NCBI GenBank assembly: GCA_049970695.1
Contig: JBMFML010000001.1
Span: 124,001-188,000, forward strand
Direction of reading: 5' to 3'
DNA: 64,000 nucleotides
Source: UBA285 sp049970695
GTDB taxonomy: Archaea; Thermoproteota; Thermoprotei_A; Sulfolobales; Desulfurococcaceae
The position numbers and the translations under genes were made by a program. Of this stretch, positions 8,360 to 16,776 are shown in pieces. How positions within the stretch are numbered: position 1 is the stretch's first letter; the number at the start of each line of letters is the position of its first letter. The notes below the pieces were generated by a model that had not been told where the DNA came from, did not search any database, and was given only the letters and a program-made list of their open reading frames with translations.

Positions 8360-9557
8360 GCCATTCGAAGACCTGACTCTCGAGTGGGCTGTTAAGCTTG
8401 GTGCGATAATTGGCAGCATGGCTGGAGCGGGAAGTCTTGTCGTAAGCGGACGTGACAATACACCTATTTCGAGAATGTACAAGAGGGCGATTACAGCTGG
8501 TATTATGAGTGCTGGAGCAGAAGTAATGGACTTCCACGAGTCTCTCGTAGGCGAGATCTCGTTTGCCATGAAAAGGTTTGGTGGGAAGTACGGCTTCATG
8601 GTCATGAACGACCCCCTAGTACGCGGCAACTTGCTAATTAAAGTCTTTAAAGCGCCCGGCTACGAGCTTGTAGGAAGCGAACTGAAAGACCTGCTTGGAG
8701 AAGTAAAGGCTATTCCGAGGCCCACGAGAATAGGCTGGGTTAACTACGCAGAATACATGCACAAGCTTTACGGCGCTGCTATAATCTCGTTTGTCAAGGC
8801 AGACGCAGTGGCGGGTGCTAACATTTCAACAGTAGTTGGGCCGGGCTCAGAGCCCCTCAGTACAGTATTAGGAGTTATTTCCAGCGAGCTCTCAGTAAAC
8901 CAGATAACCATAGGCGTTGCGAAGACCCAGCAAACCTACCCTGAGATGGAGTTAATGAAGAACGTTGAAGCTATCAGAGGCGTTCTTAACACAAACTTTG
9001 GCGTAGCCTTTAGTATCGATGGAGCCTCGCTAATCGTCGCGACTAAGAAGGGCTTTATGCTACCGGGCGAGCTGGCTAGAGCGCTGGCGAGGAAATACGC
9101 GAGTGGTGCAAGAATCCTAGCTAAAAGCCCTCTTCAGGAGGGCATTGTAAAAGCACTTGTCAGCGAGGGGTTCGATGTCGTTGTTGTCGATAGCGTAGAC
9201 GAGTACAGCAAGCTCTTGAGACGCGAGAGACCCGACATAGCATTTACCCCTAGTGGAGAATTCACTACGCCTCTTTTCAGCCTGGGGGCCGACGCCCTGG
9301 TCGTCTACGCCCAGCTGCTGGAATCCCTTGCCGAGCAAGGGGAGGGGGTTTTCGAAGAGTCGCTTGTAGACAGCCTGAGGTCTGCAGCCGAGACCGTAGA
9401 CGAGGCTTCTGCGCTGAGAGCGTGTAGAGAAAAAGGGCTACTTACACTATGGGGATGTGTAATAAGTGAAGGCGATAGGGTAATAGCACTGATTTACGAA
9501 CCCCGTGCAAGGGCCTTCTTGAAAATAGCAGACCGCGCTGCAAGCCCTACTACTTAG
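8343..9557 (+). CDS. Phosphohexomutase-like protein lacking catalytic motifs
   Basis: About 404 residues with the overall alpha-D-phosphohexomutase (phosphomannomutase) layout. The catalytic elements are not recognisable. The phosphoserine loop TASHNP is replaced by VMNDPLVRG, the metal loop DGDGDR by SIDGAS, and the sugar loop GGEXSGH by PSGEFTTP. A degenerate mutase domain of this sort is known fused to the C-terminus of some bacterial mannose-1-phosphate guanylyltransferases; here it is a separate gene overlapping such a transferase by 17 bases. I infer a structural or regulatory subunit. ATG 8343 was chosen; an in-frame TTG at 8316 is possible. Confidence 0.75.
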   Translation: MRLSGKPFEDLTLEWAVKLGAIIGSMAGAGSLVVSGRDNTPISRMYKRAITAGIMSAGAEVMDFHESLVGEISFAMKRFGGKYGFMVMNDPLVRGNLLIKVFKAPGYELVGSELKDLLGEVKAIPRPTRIGWVNYAEYMHKLYGAAIISFVKADAVAGANISTVVGPGSEPLSTVLGVISSELSVNQITIGVAKTQQTYPEMELMKNVEAIRGVLNTNFGVAFSIDGASLIVATKKGFMLPGELARALARKYASGARILAKSPLQEGIVKALVSEGFDVVVVDSVDEYSKLLRRERPDIAFTPSGEFTTPLFSLGADALVVYAQLLESLAEQGEGVFEESLVDSLRSAAETVDEASALRACREKGLLTLWGCVISEGDRVIALIYEPRARAFLKIADRAASPTT

Positions 9558-9649
9558 AGCTTGCGCATTGGCGTAATTATCGTAATAAATGCCCAAAGCC
9601 TAAAAAGAGTTGGTGGCTAGAGCTCTGGCGCGTCTTCGGAATAAGCGAT

Positions 9650-10090
9650 TTACTGCGATCTCTTAACCCAACTTCTCAGTACCCAAAGCGCTATAGTCAG
9701 CAACACGACTCCACCACAAGCCATTAGGGCGCCCGACATATTAGCAACTATAACTGACCTAGCTACTTCTCTTACCAAGACTATGATGCCAAATTCTAAG
9801 AGCCCTTCTAAGATGCGCTCTCTACTAGGGTGCAACACCGCGAAGCTCCTAATGAGCTCAACAACTACAACTACTACGAGAATGTCTGATACTATTAAGT
9901 GAATGCTGCTAGCAGGCGCTTCAGGCTTCAGAGTAAGGAGGTCTCTAACGACTACGTACAGCATTAATACCAACAAGTAACTCAGTAACAACACTAAGAT
10001 CAGCTCTACAAGCCAAACGAGCTTCTGAACACTCCTTGCTATAACCCCACTAAGATGGCGAATTCTGTTCTTTGGCGCCCCTGAACTCAT
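9650..10090 (-). CDS. PsiE-like small integral membrane protein
   Basis: A 146-residue protein with four predicted membrane helices: LVELILVLLLSYLLVLMLYVV, a second around IVSDILVVVVVVELI, a third around ILEGLLEFGIIVLV and a fourth at the C-terminus. The arrangement and the central EFGIIVLVREVAR segment resemble the PsiE/phosphate-starvation-inducible E family, whose function is not known. The open frame runs up to 10174, but ATG 10090 has a good ribosome site (GGAGTGGGTAACG) directly before it. It lies alone between two plus-strand genes. Confidence 0.65.
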   Translation of the reverse strand: MSSGAPKNRIRHLSGVIARSVQKLVWLVELILVLLLSYLLVLMLYVVVRDLLTLKPEAPASSIHLIVSDILVVVVVVELIRSFAVLHPSRERILEGLLEFGIIVLVREVARSVIVANMSGALMACGGVVLLTIALWVLRSWVKRSQ

Positions 10091-10262
10091 CGTTACCCAC
10101 TCCGTTTCGTATCCACTAGAGAGATCGCTGTTGTTGAGAAATAAAAGAGGCATGCATAATAGAGTGGTAGACAAGTTAGTGAGTGCTACCTAGGGTCTTT
10201 GAGCGTCAAGCCGTGCTCGACGATTTTCGCTGAGGAGAGCGCTACTTCGCGGCTTTAGGCTG

Positions 10263-10781
10263 GTGAAGCCTGTGAGTTCGGAGCCGAAGTTTATAGTGGA
10301 CGGCATGCTTGGAACTGTTGCAAGGTGGCTGAGAATACTGGGTTACGATACAGTCTACGACAAGAACGCGGAGGATTGGCTTATCATTAGAAGAGCTGAG
10401 CTTGAAGGCAGGATAATCATTACCAGGGACAAGTCGCTGAACAACAAGGCCGTGAAACAGGGAGTTAAGAGCATACTAATCTGGGAAGAGGACATCGCGG
10501 ATGTGCTCGCCCACGTAGCCGTGATTGCCGGCATTAGGCTGAGTGTCGACTTCAGCAAGACGAGGTGTCCAGAAGACAACACGCCGCTCGTAAAGGTAGA
10601 CAAGGAGCTCGTTAAGAACAGCGTTCCACCGGCTGTCTACAGAGTCCACAGCGACTTCTGGATGTGCCCTCGCTGTGGAAAGGTCTACTGGATTGGTAAG
10701 CACTGGAGAATGATCGAGGTCATTTTGAAGCGCGCTAGAGAGCGCTCCGAGGAGCTCAAGCGAAAGATAAGCCCGAGCTAA
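10263..10781 (+). CDS. Mut7-C RNase domain protein (DUF82) with zinc ribbon
   Basis: A 172-residue PIN-fold Mut7-C domain protein, a putative RNase. Acidic residues expected in the active site are D13 (FIVDGMLGTVARWLRILGYD) and the D in IITRDKSL. The C-terminal half carries a zinc ribbon with CPED and CPRCGKVYW. The VDGMLGxLARWLR signature is diagnostic for the family. The start is GTG 10263. It stands alone in a short intergenic setting with no operon partner. Confidence 0.88.
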   Translation: MKPVSSEPKFIVDGMLGTVARWLRILGYDTVYDKNAEDWLIIRRAELEGRIIITRDKSLNNKAVKQGVKSILIWEEDIADVLAHVAVIAGIRLSVDFSKTRCPEDNTPLVKVDKELVKNSVPPAVYRVHSDFWMCPRCGKVYWIGKHWRMIEVILKRARERSEELKRKISPS

Positions 10782-10865
10782 AGCGCCTGCAAAAAGCTCC
10801 CGTAGTAGAGCCCGCTGCATTTAGCCAATAAAAGTGTGTCCACGCAACTATTCTAGTAGTTGTAG

Positions 10866-11546
10866 GTGTTGGCGTTGAAGCCTATTCACCCATCAGAGCT
10901 CACCGTGGAAGAAGGCGTGCTCTTGGTGAGGCTCGCGAGAGAGGCCATTGAGGAGTATCTCAGATCAGGCAGAGAGCTCAAGCCGGGGGGCATAGTGAGC
11001 GAGAAGCTCATGAGACCGGGCATGACGTTCACGACTCTCGAAACCCTTGATAGGCAGACGGGGAGGACTAGCCTGAGGGGGTGTATAGGCTTTCTCGCAC
11101 CAGTGCACAGCCTACTTGAGTCCGTTGTGAAATCCGCTATTGAAGCGGCTGTCGGAGACCCCAGATTTCCGCCGGTTCAGCTGTGGGAAATGGACAATAT
11201 AGTTGTCGAAGTAACGGTCTTGTCGGAGCCCGTGGAGCTTGTCGTTGAAGACAGGCGAAAGCTCCCAGAGCTGATCACAATTGGCAGGCACGGACTGGTT
11301 GTCGAGAGGGGCCTGTTTAAGGGAACTCTGCTGCCGGTTGTTCCAGTAGAGTACTGCTGGGACGAGGAGACCTTCCTCGCCGAAACGTGTCTCAAAGCAG
11401 GGCTTCGACCCAACTGCTGGCTTGACAAAGCCACGAGGATATATGCTTACGAAGGCAGGGCCTTTCGAGAGAAGGAGCCGCGTGGAGAAATATATGAGAG
11501 GGACTTGAGCAGGGAGTACTCCGAGCTGTGTAAAGCGATTCGGTGA
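10866..11546 (+). CDS. AMMECR1-domain protein
   Basis: A 226-residue AMMECR1 family protein (TIGR00296) present in archaea and eukaryotes. The hallmark LRGCIG motif is present (S-L-R-G-C-I-G-F-L near residue 75), together with the DPRFPPV segment and the C-terminal W-D-E-E-T-F-L region. The biochemical role is unresolved in the family; archaeal structures suggest a possible enzymatic or RNA-related role. Two start codons, GTG 10866 and TTG 10869, are adjacent. It is probably monocistronic, followed by a small hairpin at 11574-11591. Confidence 0.9.
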   Translation: MLALKPIHPSELTVEEGVLLVRLAREAIEEYLRSGRELKPGGIVSEKLMRPGMTFTTLETLDRQTGRTSLRGCIGFLAPVHSLLESVVKSAIEAAVGDPRFPPVQLWEMDNIVVEVTVLSEPVELVVEDRRKLPELITIGRHGLVVERGLFKGTLLPVVPVEYCWDEETFLAETCLKAGLRPNCWLDKATRIYAYEGRAFREKEPRGEIYERDLSREYSELCKAIR

Positions 11547-11573
11547 CTAAAAGCCCACCGCCATTCTAGCAGC

Positions 11574-11591
11574 AGCTCAGGCCGCTGAGCT
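11574..11591. repeat. Perfect hairpin between AMMECR1 and transporter genes
   Basis: AGCTCAG and CTGAGCT arms (seven bases, perfect) with a four-base loop. It sits 27 bases after the AMMECR1 stop and about 28 bases before the transporter start. It could act as an RNA hairpin in the intergenic transcript or as a protein site. Confidence 0.35.
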
Positions 11592-11619
11592 TTGCTTTGA
11601 GGCCTAGTGGTGATCAGAC

Positions 11620-12387
11620 GTGAAAGTGTGGCTTTACTGGCTAGTTGGATTAAGCATAGCAACTATTGCTGGTGCCTGGCTCGTGAAGAAGTACAGGAAC
11701 ACTTTTGGCTACCCCGCGCTGGTTGCCTTGTACGCTACTTACATAGTTGTGTGTAACTTGCTGTCATCGCGCCTCGTAGTCTACGACGTCCTAGGCCACG
11801 TAGTCGTCACTGCTGGCGCCACGTTCATGTTTCCGTTCGTTGCCCAAATAGTCGACATGATAAACGAAGTCTACGGAAGGAGGGCCACTTACATGGCTAT
11901 TGCAATAACGCTGGTAGCTAGTATTGTGGCGAGCATAATGGTTTGGCACGTCGCCGAAGAAGCCCCTGCGCTAGACGCCATGGGCGTTCCCCAGATCTAC
12001 GAAGAGGCTTGGAGGTACTTCATGGTCCCGGTGCCGAGAATAGTGTTTGCGAGTTACTTAGCGTTCTTCGTTGCAGAAACCATTGACGCCAAGGTCTTTG
12101 CAGACCTGAAGCGGTACTTCTACACTAAGTACCGAGAGGCCTACAGAGACCTCAAGGCAATCACGATGTTTGTCCTAGTTAGGAGCGTGGCAAGCGACCT
12201 GGCGAACATGGTTGCAGACAGCGCCATATTCTTTCCAGTAGCATTTGCTTTCACGATCCCGTGGGAGGCCTTACCAGACGTTCTGCTGGGCGGAACCTTA
12301 GTTAAGGTGCTCGTAGTAGTAATAACCCAGCCTTTCTTCATAGCCTACAGAGTTCTAATCAGGGACGTTGAGAGGACCATTGACTAG
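11620..12387 (+). CDS. VUT family (YhhQ) queuosine/archaeosine precursor transporter
   Basis: A 255-residue integral membrane protein of the VUT/YhhQ family with about six to seven hydrophobic helices. Family hallmarks are the N-terminal SSRLV segment after a helix, the ADxxxxVYG-like stretch (QIVDMINEVYGRRATYMAI), and the NMVADSAIFFPVAF segment that corresponds to the conserved D-x-x-I-F-x-x-x-A-F pattern. Bacterial YhhQ imports the queuosine precursor preQ0/preQ1; in an archaeon the plausible cargo is preQ0 for archaeosine (inference). The FolE gene about 3 kb away makes the first intermediate of the same pathway, though it is not in the same operon. Confidence 0.82.
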   Translation: MKVWLYWLVGLSIATIAGAWLVKKYRNTFGYPALVALYATYIVVCNLLSSRLVVYDVLGHVVVTAGATFMFPFVAQIVDMINEVYGRRATYMAIAITLVASIVASIMVWHVAEEAPALDAMGVPQIYEEAWRYFMVPVPRIVFASYLAFFVAETIDAKVFADLKRYFYTKYREAYRDLKAITMFVLVRSVASDLANMVADSAIFFPVAFAFTIPWEALPDVLLGGTLVKVLVVVITQPFFIAYRVLIRDVERTID

Positions 12388-12471
12388 CTTCTGTAGACCT
12401 CTCCAGTGCTCTTCGGCACCTTTATTTACGACATACGACTATAGCTCAAAGCGGCTATTGTAGCATATGGG

Positions 12472-13308
12472 GTGCCTGCTTTGAAAATCACGCTTAGAGA
12501 CGTCTTAGACGTGCCATACGAAGAAGCGCTGAAAGCAATAGTGGAGTTCACGAAGAGCTTTGTAGAGTCTGCTGGAGCGAGCAAAGTAGTCATTGGACTG
12601 AGTGGGGGCTTGGACTCCTCGACCCTCCTAGTGTTGCTTCTCCGCGCACTGCCTAGGAGTAGGGTAGTAGCGTTAATCATGCCTGATACTAGGGCAACAC
12701 CCGAGGAAGACGTCGAGGACGCCGTTTCCCTAGCGAAGAGTTATGGCGTAGAACACTACCTCATTTACATAGACGATATAGTGAACTCCTATGCAAAGGC
12801 ACCCTTCATTGACATAAAAGAAGACCTTGCAACAGGAAACTTGAGAGCCCGCATTAGAATGAACTTGCTTTACTACTACGCAAATAAGTACAACGCCATA
12901 GTAGCAGGGTCTTCCGACAGAAGCGAGCTCTTAATAGGCTACTATACTAAGTATGGCGACGGCGCAGCCGACTTCTACCCTATTGGCTGTCTATACAAAA
13001 CTCAAGTGAGGGAGCTGGCGAGAAGGCTCGGTCTACCTGAGAACATAGTCTCTAAGCCGAGCGCACCGAGACTCTATAAAGACCACACGGCGTTTCAGGA
13101 ACTCGGATTAACCTACGAAGAAGTCGACTTAGCACTCTATGCGTTGTTTGACTTAAAATTGAGTATTGAAGAGGCCGTTGAAGCGACGGGGCTTCCGAGA
13201 AGCACTATTGAGAAAGTGCTGCAGTTGCACAGAAAAAGCAGGCATAAAAGGGCTACTCCGCCAGTAGCTCCGCTCCCGTGGCTTCCTCAGCCTGTTTATG
13301 AGATTTAA
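12472..13308 (+). CDS. nadE: NAD synthase (ammonia-dependent)
   Basis: A 278-residue enzyme that converts nicotinate adenine dinucleotide, ATP and ammonia to NAD. The PP-loop SGGLDSS is near 44-50, and SSDRSELLIGYYTKYGDGAADFYPIG is the conserved substrate-binding block. There is no N-terminal glutaminase domain, so it should use ammonia or a separate glutaminase. The start is GTG 12472, following a TATA-like ACGACTATAGC region. Its last 56 bases overlap, tail to tail, the 3' end of the convergent hypothetical gene. Confidence 0.93.
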   Translation: MPALKITLRDVLDVPYEEALKAIVEFTKSFVESAGASKVVIGLSGGLDSSTLLVLLLRALPRSRVVALIMPDTRATPEEDVEDAVSLAKSYGVEHYLIYIDDIVNSYAKAPFIDIKEDLATGNLRARIRMNLLYYYANKYNAIVAGSSDRSELLIGYYTKYGDGAADFYPIGCLYKTQVRELARRLGLPENIVSKPSAPRLYKDHTAFQELGLTYEEVDLALYALFDLKLSIEEAVEATGLPRSTIEKVLQLHRKSRHKRATPPVAPLPWLPQPVYEI

Positions 13309-13774
13309 TGCTTATGTCTAAGGACATGAACTTTTCTCTGAAGCTCACTAAGCCCTTTAAAATAACCGCGACGAGCCTCCTAGGAGTGAAGGATACCGCA
13401 AGGCTGACTTCGGCGTCTTCGATATTAAGGCCTAGCTCGTAGACGTCATAAGTCTTGCTGGGAGTTTTCACTAGTAGGCCTCTTCTACCCTCTCTTACTT
13501 CTATCCTTGGTCCAGTGCTCTTAGTGCAATTGCCCACAACTAGTATGCCTGAATGCTCGTAGATCGTTTTATTAGAGTCGACAAGTACTTCGCCCGAGAT
13601 TCCTACGTGCTTGCTTATTTTTACATAGCCCTTGAGCCTGCCCTGGATGAGCAGCTCTGATAAGTTGTATGGTTTTCCATCAACTTCAGCTAACTTCTCT
13701 CCTAGCTTTACAAGTGGCAACCTCCACACCACTAGCTTCACTAGCACCCAGTGGGTGTAATAACGATTGCTCAT
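13253..13774 (-). CDS. Hypothetical protein, convergent overlap with nadE
   Basis: A 173-residue protein that I do not recognise. It is rich in short beta-strand segments (GRLKGYVKISKHVGISGEVLVDS, RRGLLVKTPSKTYDVYELGLN, VSLAVSFTPRRLVAVILKG), suggesting a beta-sandwich or OB-like fold. It has no signal peptide or membrane segment and only one cysteine. The open frame begins with ATG 13774. It is likely real because the reading frame continues cleanly outside the 56-base overlap with nadE and no other gene occupies the region. Confidence 0.55.
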   Translation of the reverse strand: MSNRYYTHWVLVKLVVWRLPLVKLGEKLAEVDGKPYNLSELLIQGRLKGYVKISKHVGISGEVLVDSNKTIYEHSGILVVGNCTKSTGPRIEVREGRRGLLVKTPSKTYDVYELGLNIEDAEVSLAVSFTPRRLVAVILKGLVSFREKFMSLDISIKSHKQAEEATGAELLAE

Positions 13775-13848
13775 GTAGCGAGGAGGTGGAATAAGCTTTG
13801 CCGAAAAAGCCTAAATCTGCGTAAAAATCGGGAACCTCCTATTTGTGG

Positions 13849-14793
13849 CTATTTTGGAGCCAAGATAGAATAGAGGACGTCTCTCTCAGTTATTATTCCC
13901 TGCAGAACGCCTTCGTCGTCGACTACTAGAAGCGAGCTCACGTTTTTTGAGAGCATGGTGCTTGCTGCCTGTGCTATATCGTCCTCGGGCTTTATGGTGG
14001 CCACGTTGGTTACCATGACTTCGTTGACGGGCACGCTAATTACCTCTCTAATGTCGCGTGAAGTCGCCTTTTCAAATAACTGGTGCGTGCCAAAGGCTCT
14101 TACAATGTCAATTGATGTTACTAAGCCGACAACCGAGTCGTCTTCTACTACTGGTAGTCTTCTAAACCCGTACTTGACCATCGTCTCCATGGCTTTTTTA
14201 ATGCTCGCGCCGGACTCTATGGTTACGACAGGCGATGACATGTAATCCTTGACTTTGAGCCCGGATGAGGCGAGGCCGGATAGGTACTTCAGCAAGTCGT
14301 GCTCTGTGAGTATGCCATATACTGTTTCATCGTAGTTTAGTACAGGCAGTATTCCAGCACCGTAAACGACCATTCTAACAAGGGCTTCTTTAATGCCTTC
14401 ATCAACGTAGATCACAACGGGGTTTTTCACCGTAATGCTCTCAACAGGCTCGTTGTAGAGCGCTGAGTATAGGTCGTAGTCGTGCCTCCGAGCTACAATG
14501 TTGAACAGTTCTCCACCACCAAGGTAATTTACGGCCGACATGGTCGTTACAAGTCCTTGAAACACTCCCGATGACTGCACAACGAGGGCTCTATACGATG
14601 AGGACATTTCCTCGAGGGCCTTCATAACAGGAGCTGTGGGTGAAACCCACTTAACATCTCTCTTCGCAATTATTTCAAGCTCCTTCACGTGCTCGAAGAT
14701 CCTGTCGTCAAAGTTTGGCACGCCCTCTCTCATCCACCTGTAGTGTTCTTGCCTAAGGAGGCGGCTTTTAGGGGTGAAGCTCCTACGGGACAA
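13849..14793 (-). CDS. Protein with four CBS domains
   Basis: A 314-residue protein made of two Bateman modules (four CBS repeats), which bind adenosine ligands such as AMP, ATP or S-adenosylmethionine. The repeats are seen as the recurring L-P-V-x-x-x-x-x-x-x-G-x-(V/I)-T-x-x-D pattern: ILPVLNYDETVYGILTEHDL, RLPVVEDDSVVGLVTSIDI, and a C-terminal VVDDEGVLQGIITERDV. The first repeat is weaker. There is no catalytic domain, so a regulatory or energy-sensing role is likely. It lies 36 bases downstream of the small gene after folE and may be co-transcribed with it. Confidence 0.85.
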   Translation of the reverse strand: MSRRSFTPKSRLLRQEHYRWMREGVPNFDDRIFEHVKELEIIAKRDVKWVSPTAPVMKALEEMSSSYRALVVQSSGVFQGLVTTMSAVNYLGGGELFNIVARRHDYDLYSALYNEPVESITVKNPVVIYVDEGIKEALVRMVVYGAGILPVLNYDETVYGILTEHDLLKYLSGLASSGLKVKDYMSSPVVTIESGASIKKAMETMVKYGFRRLPVVEDDSVVGLVTSIDIVRAFGTHQLFEKATSRDIREVISVPVNEVMVTNVATIKPEDDIAQAASTMLSKNVSSLLVVDDEGVLQGIITERDVLYSILAPK

Positions 14794-14829
14794 TTCACCA
14801 CCACTATTTTTACTGAGCCCTGTAGCTAA

Positions 14830-15078
14830 TTAGCTCTTTTTCTCGAGAAAGATTGCTTTACCACTTGCACGCACTGCTATGCTCGCTTTGAGCTTTGCTG
14901 CCTCTTCAATGCACTTAGCGAGATCCTCCAAATAGCCTGTGGGCGGCTCGGGGTAGAGCTCTATTCTGTAGCCTCTAGACAGCGGATATACATGGATTTC
15001 TGAGTACTCAATACCGAGGTTCTTGGCACAGCTGACCACTTTTTCCAAGAGCACTAGGTATTCCGGCCCGCTACTCAT
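14830..15078 (-). CDS. Small protein coupled to folE
   Basis: An 82-residue protein whose start ATG at 15078 overlaps the end of folE by eight bases, implying translational coupling. The predicted fold is beta-alpha with a C-terminal ASIAVRASGKAIFLEKKS strand-rich tail. I do not recognise a family. Strict coupling to GTP cyclohydrolase suggests a related function, but that is only context. Confidence 0.55.
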   Translation of the reverse strand: MSSGPEYLVLLEKVVSCAKNLGIEYSEIHVYPLSRGYRIELYPEPPTGYLEDLAKCIEEAAKLKASIAVRASGKAIFLEKKS

Positions 15079-15682
15079 CGCTAAACCCCCGAGCTAAGGG
15101 TTGCGTCCTCAAGACCGCCTCTATGAGCCTCAGTACTTCTAGCCTCGAGGACTGCTCTCTAAATACTCCTCTAGACGCTGTCGTTACTGTATAGGCATCC
15201 GTCTTCACGCCTCTAATGACCATGCACAGGTGCCTCCCCTTGACTAAGACAAAAACGTCCCTGCAACCAGTGAGCTTTACTAGCTCGTCTGCTATTTCTT
15301 CTGTTACTGCTTCTTGCAGTAGCGGTTTCCGTGCCACTTTGTGAATAACTCTTGGGATTTTGCTAAGCCCTACTACCTCGCCACAAGGCTTGTATGCTGC
15401 ATAGACCTCGTACTCAACTGGCAAGAGGTGGTGTGGGCAGAAGGAGTACGTCTTCACTCCACCCACCAGCACTACTTCTCCGACCTGAGTGAACTTGGGG
15501 TTATCAACCTCGCTGTCCGCCTCTCGGGAGAACTCTTCCCATAAATCAGCCACCCTCCTTGGAGTGTCTCTGAAGTTCTCGTCATTGACATCAGCGCCTA
15601 TGCCCTCGAGGAGGAGCCTGATTGCTTCTTCTATTTTCTTTCTGTCGATCCTGTATTCGAACTTCAACTTCAGAGACACCAA
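15071..15682 (-). CDS. folE: GTP cyclohydrolase I (FolE type)
   Basis: A 203-residue zinc enzyme that converts GTP to dihydroneopterin triphosphate, the entry to pterins and to preQ0/archaeosine. Zinc ligands are the C and H of CPHHLLP and the C of GRHLCMVIRG. The GLSKIPRVIHKVARKPLLQEAVTEEIA region matches the family substrate site, and the RGVKTDAYTVTTASRGVF ending is typical. This is the bacterial-type enzyme, not the archaeal MptA (FolE2). The first codon is TTG 15682, with GTG 15679 also possible. It is followed by a coupled small gene and then the CBS protein. Confidence 0.92.
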   Translation of the reverse strand: MVSLKLKFEYRIDRKKIEEAIRLLLEGIGADVNDENFRDTPRRVADLWEEFSREADSEVDNPKFTQVGEVVLVGGVKTYSFCPHHLLPVEYEVYAAYKPCGEVVGLSKIPRVIHKVARKPLLQEAVTEEIADELVKLTGCRDVFVLVKGRHLCMVIRGVKTDAYTVTTASRGVFREQSSRLEVLRLIEAVLRTQPLARGFSDE

Positions 15683-15876
15683 GTCTTTCGTGAGTCCTTG
15701 ATACTAGATCAGCACACACCCACCTAAGACTTAAGGCTTCGACGAAAAGCCTGCTCTCTATGCATTGAAATCGCGTATTTGAGCTTAAGCATTTAAAATT
15801 GGCTTCCAGATAGCTTTATAGGCTGGCCCCTAGCTGTGATAATCTACGAGCCTGGTCGACTCGTACGGGGCTTAGC

Positions 15877-16776
15877 TTGAGGGTAGGAATTATAGGCACC
15901 GGCATTATGGGTTCAAACCTAGCAAGATGCTTGTCAAAGAAGGGTGTTGAGCTGGCTTTCTACAATAGGACGAAGGCAAGAGCCGTTGAGCTGGCTCGCG
16001 AAGTCGGCGGCGGCGTCTATGACTCGCCAGGAGAGCTCCTCAAGAATGTAGATGTCGCTATCGTATTCGTGTACGATGACTATGCACTAAAGAGCGTTGT
16101 GGCAAACCTAGTTAAGAACTCTTCGGCAGGTCTCGAGGGCAGGGTGCTTCTCAATGCAAGCACAGTAACTCCGATGGCGAGTCTCGAGGCAAGCACGCTT
16201 CTCAAAACCGTTGGCGTGAACTACGTCGAGGCACCCGTCTACGGAAGCGCTGATGAAGCCAGGGAGTGCAAGCTGCTGACGATGCTGGCCTGCGACGAAG
16301 GGGTCAGAGAAGCAGCCATGGCTACTGCGCGGTTGTACAGCTCAGACGTAGTCTACGTAGGTGAGCCGCCCAGTGCCATTGTAATCAAGCTGGCACTAAA
16401 CAACATCGGGTTAGCGCTACCAGCCCTCTTAGCAGAGTCTCTTATGCTGCTCGAGGCGTGGGGTGCCGACTTAAACTCCTTCATGAGCATAGCCAGGAAG
16501 CTGTGGTTTGGAGCCCTACTCGAGAGGTACTGGGAGAGAGTTCTTACCGAGAAACCGCCCCGCTTCAAGCTTGCTGCAGCAGGCAAGGACTACTGGTGTA
16601 TTGCATCGGCACTTAAGGCTAAGGGGCTGCCGTCGCTGGTATCGGACGCCATATCCTCGCTCTTCCTTACTGCCGCCAGCGGTGGGTACGGCGAGAAAGA
16701 CTACCCACAAGTAGCTCGGTACTACCTGGAGCTAGCGAAAAAGTACCGTGGAAAAAGCCCCCAGTCAGTTCCCTAG
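15877..16776 (+). CDS. Beta-hydroxyacid dehydrogenase (3-hydroxyisobutyrate dehydrogenase family)
   Basis: A 299-residue NAD(P)-dependent dehydrogenase. The N-terminal Rossmann loop is GIIGTGIMGSNLA, followed by FYNRTKAR, whose R favours NADP. The substrate motif is EAPVYGS, and the catalytic lysine lies in IKLALNN. Substrates in this family include 3-hydroxyisobutyrate, tartronate semialdehyde and glyoxylate/succinic semialdehyde; the sequence alone does not decide. The start is TTG 15877 after a TATA-like TTTATAGG at about 15813. The C-terminus overlaps the end of the convergent RNA-ligase-like gene by 12 bases. Confidence 0.88.
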   Translation: MRVGIIGTGIMGSNLARCLSKKGVELAFYNRTKARAVELAREVGGGVYDSPGELLKNVDVAIVFVYDDYALKSVVANLVKNSSAGLEGRVLLNASTVTPMASLEASTLLKTVGVNYVEAPVYGSADEARECKLLTMLACDEGVREAAMATARLYSSDVVYVGEPPSAIVIKLALNNIGLALPALLAESLMLLEAWGADLNSFMSIARKLWFGALLERYWERVLTEKPPRFKLAAAGKDYWCIASALKAKGLPSLVSDAISSLFLTAASGGYGEKDYPQVARYYLELAKKYRGKSPQSVP

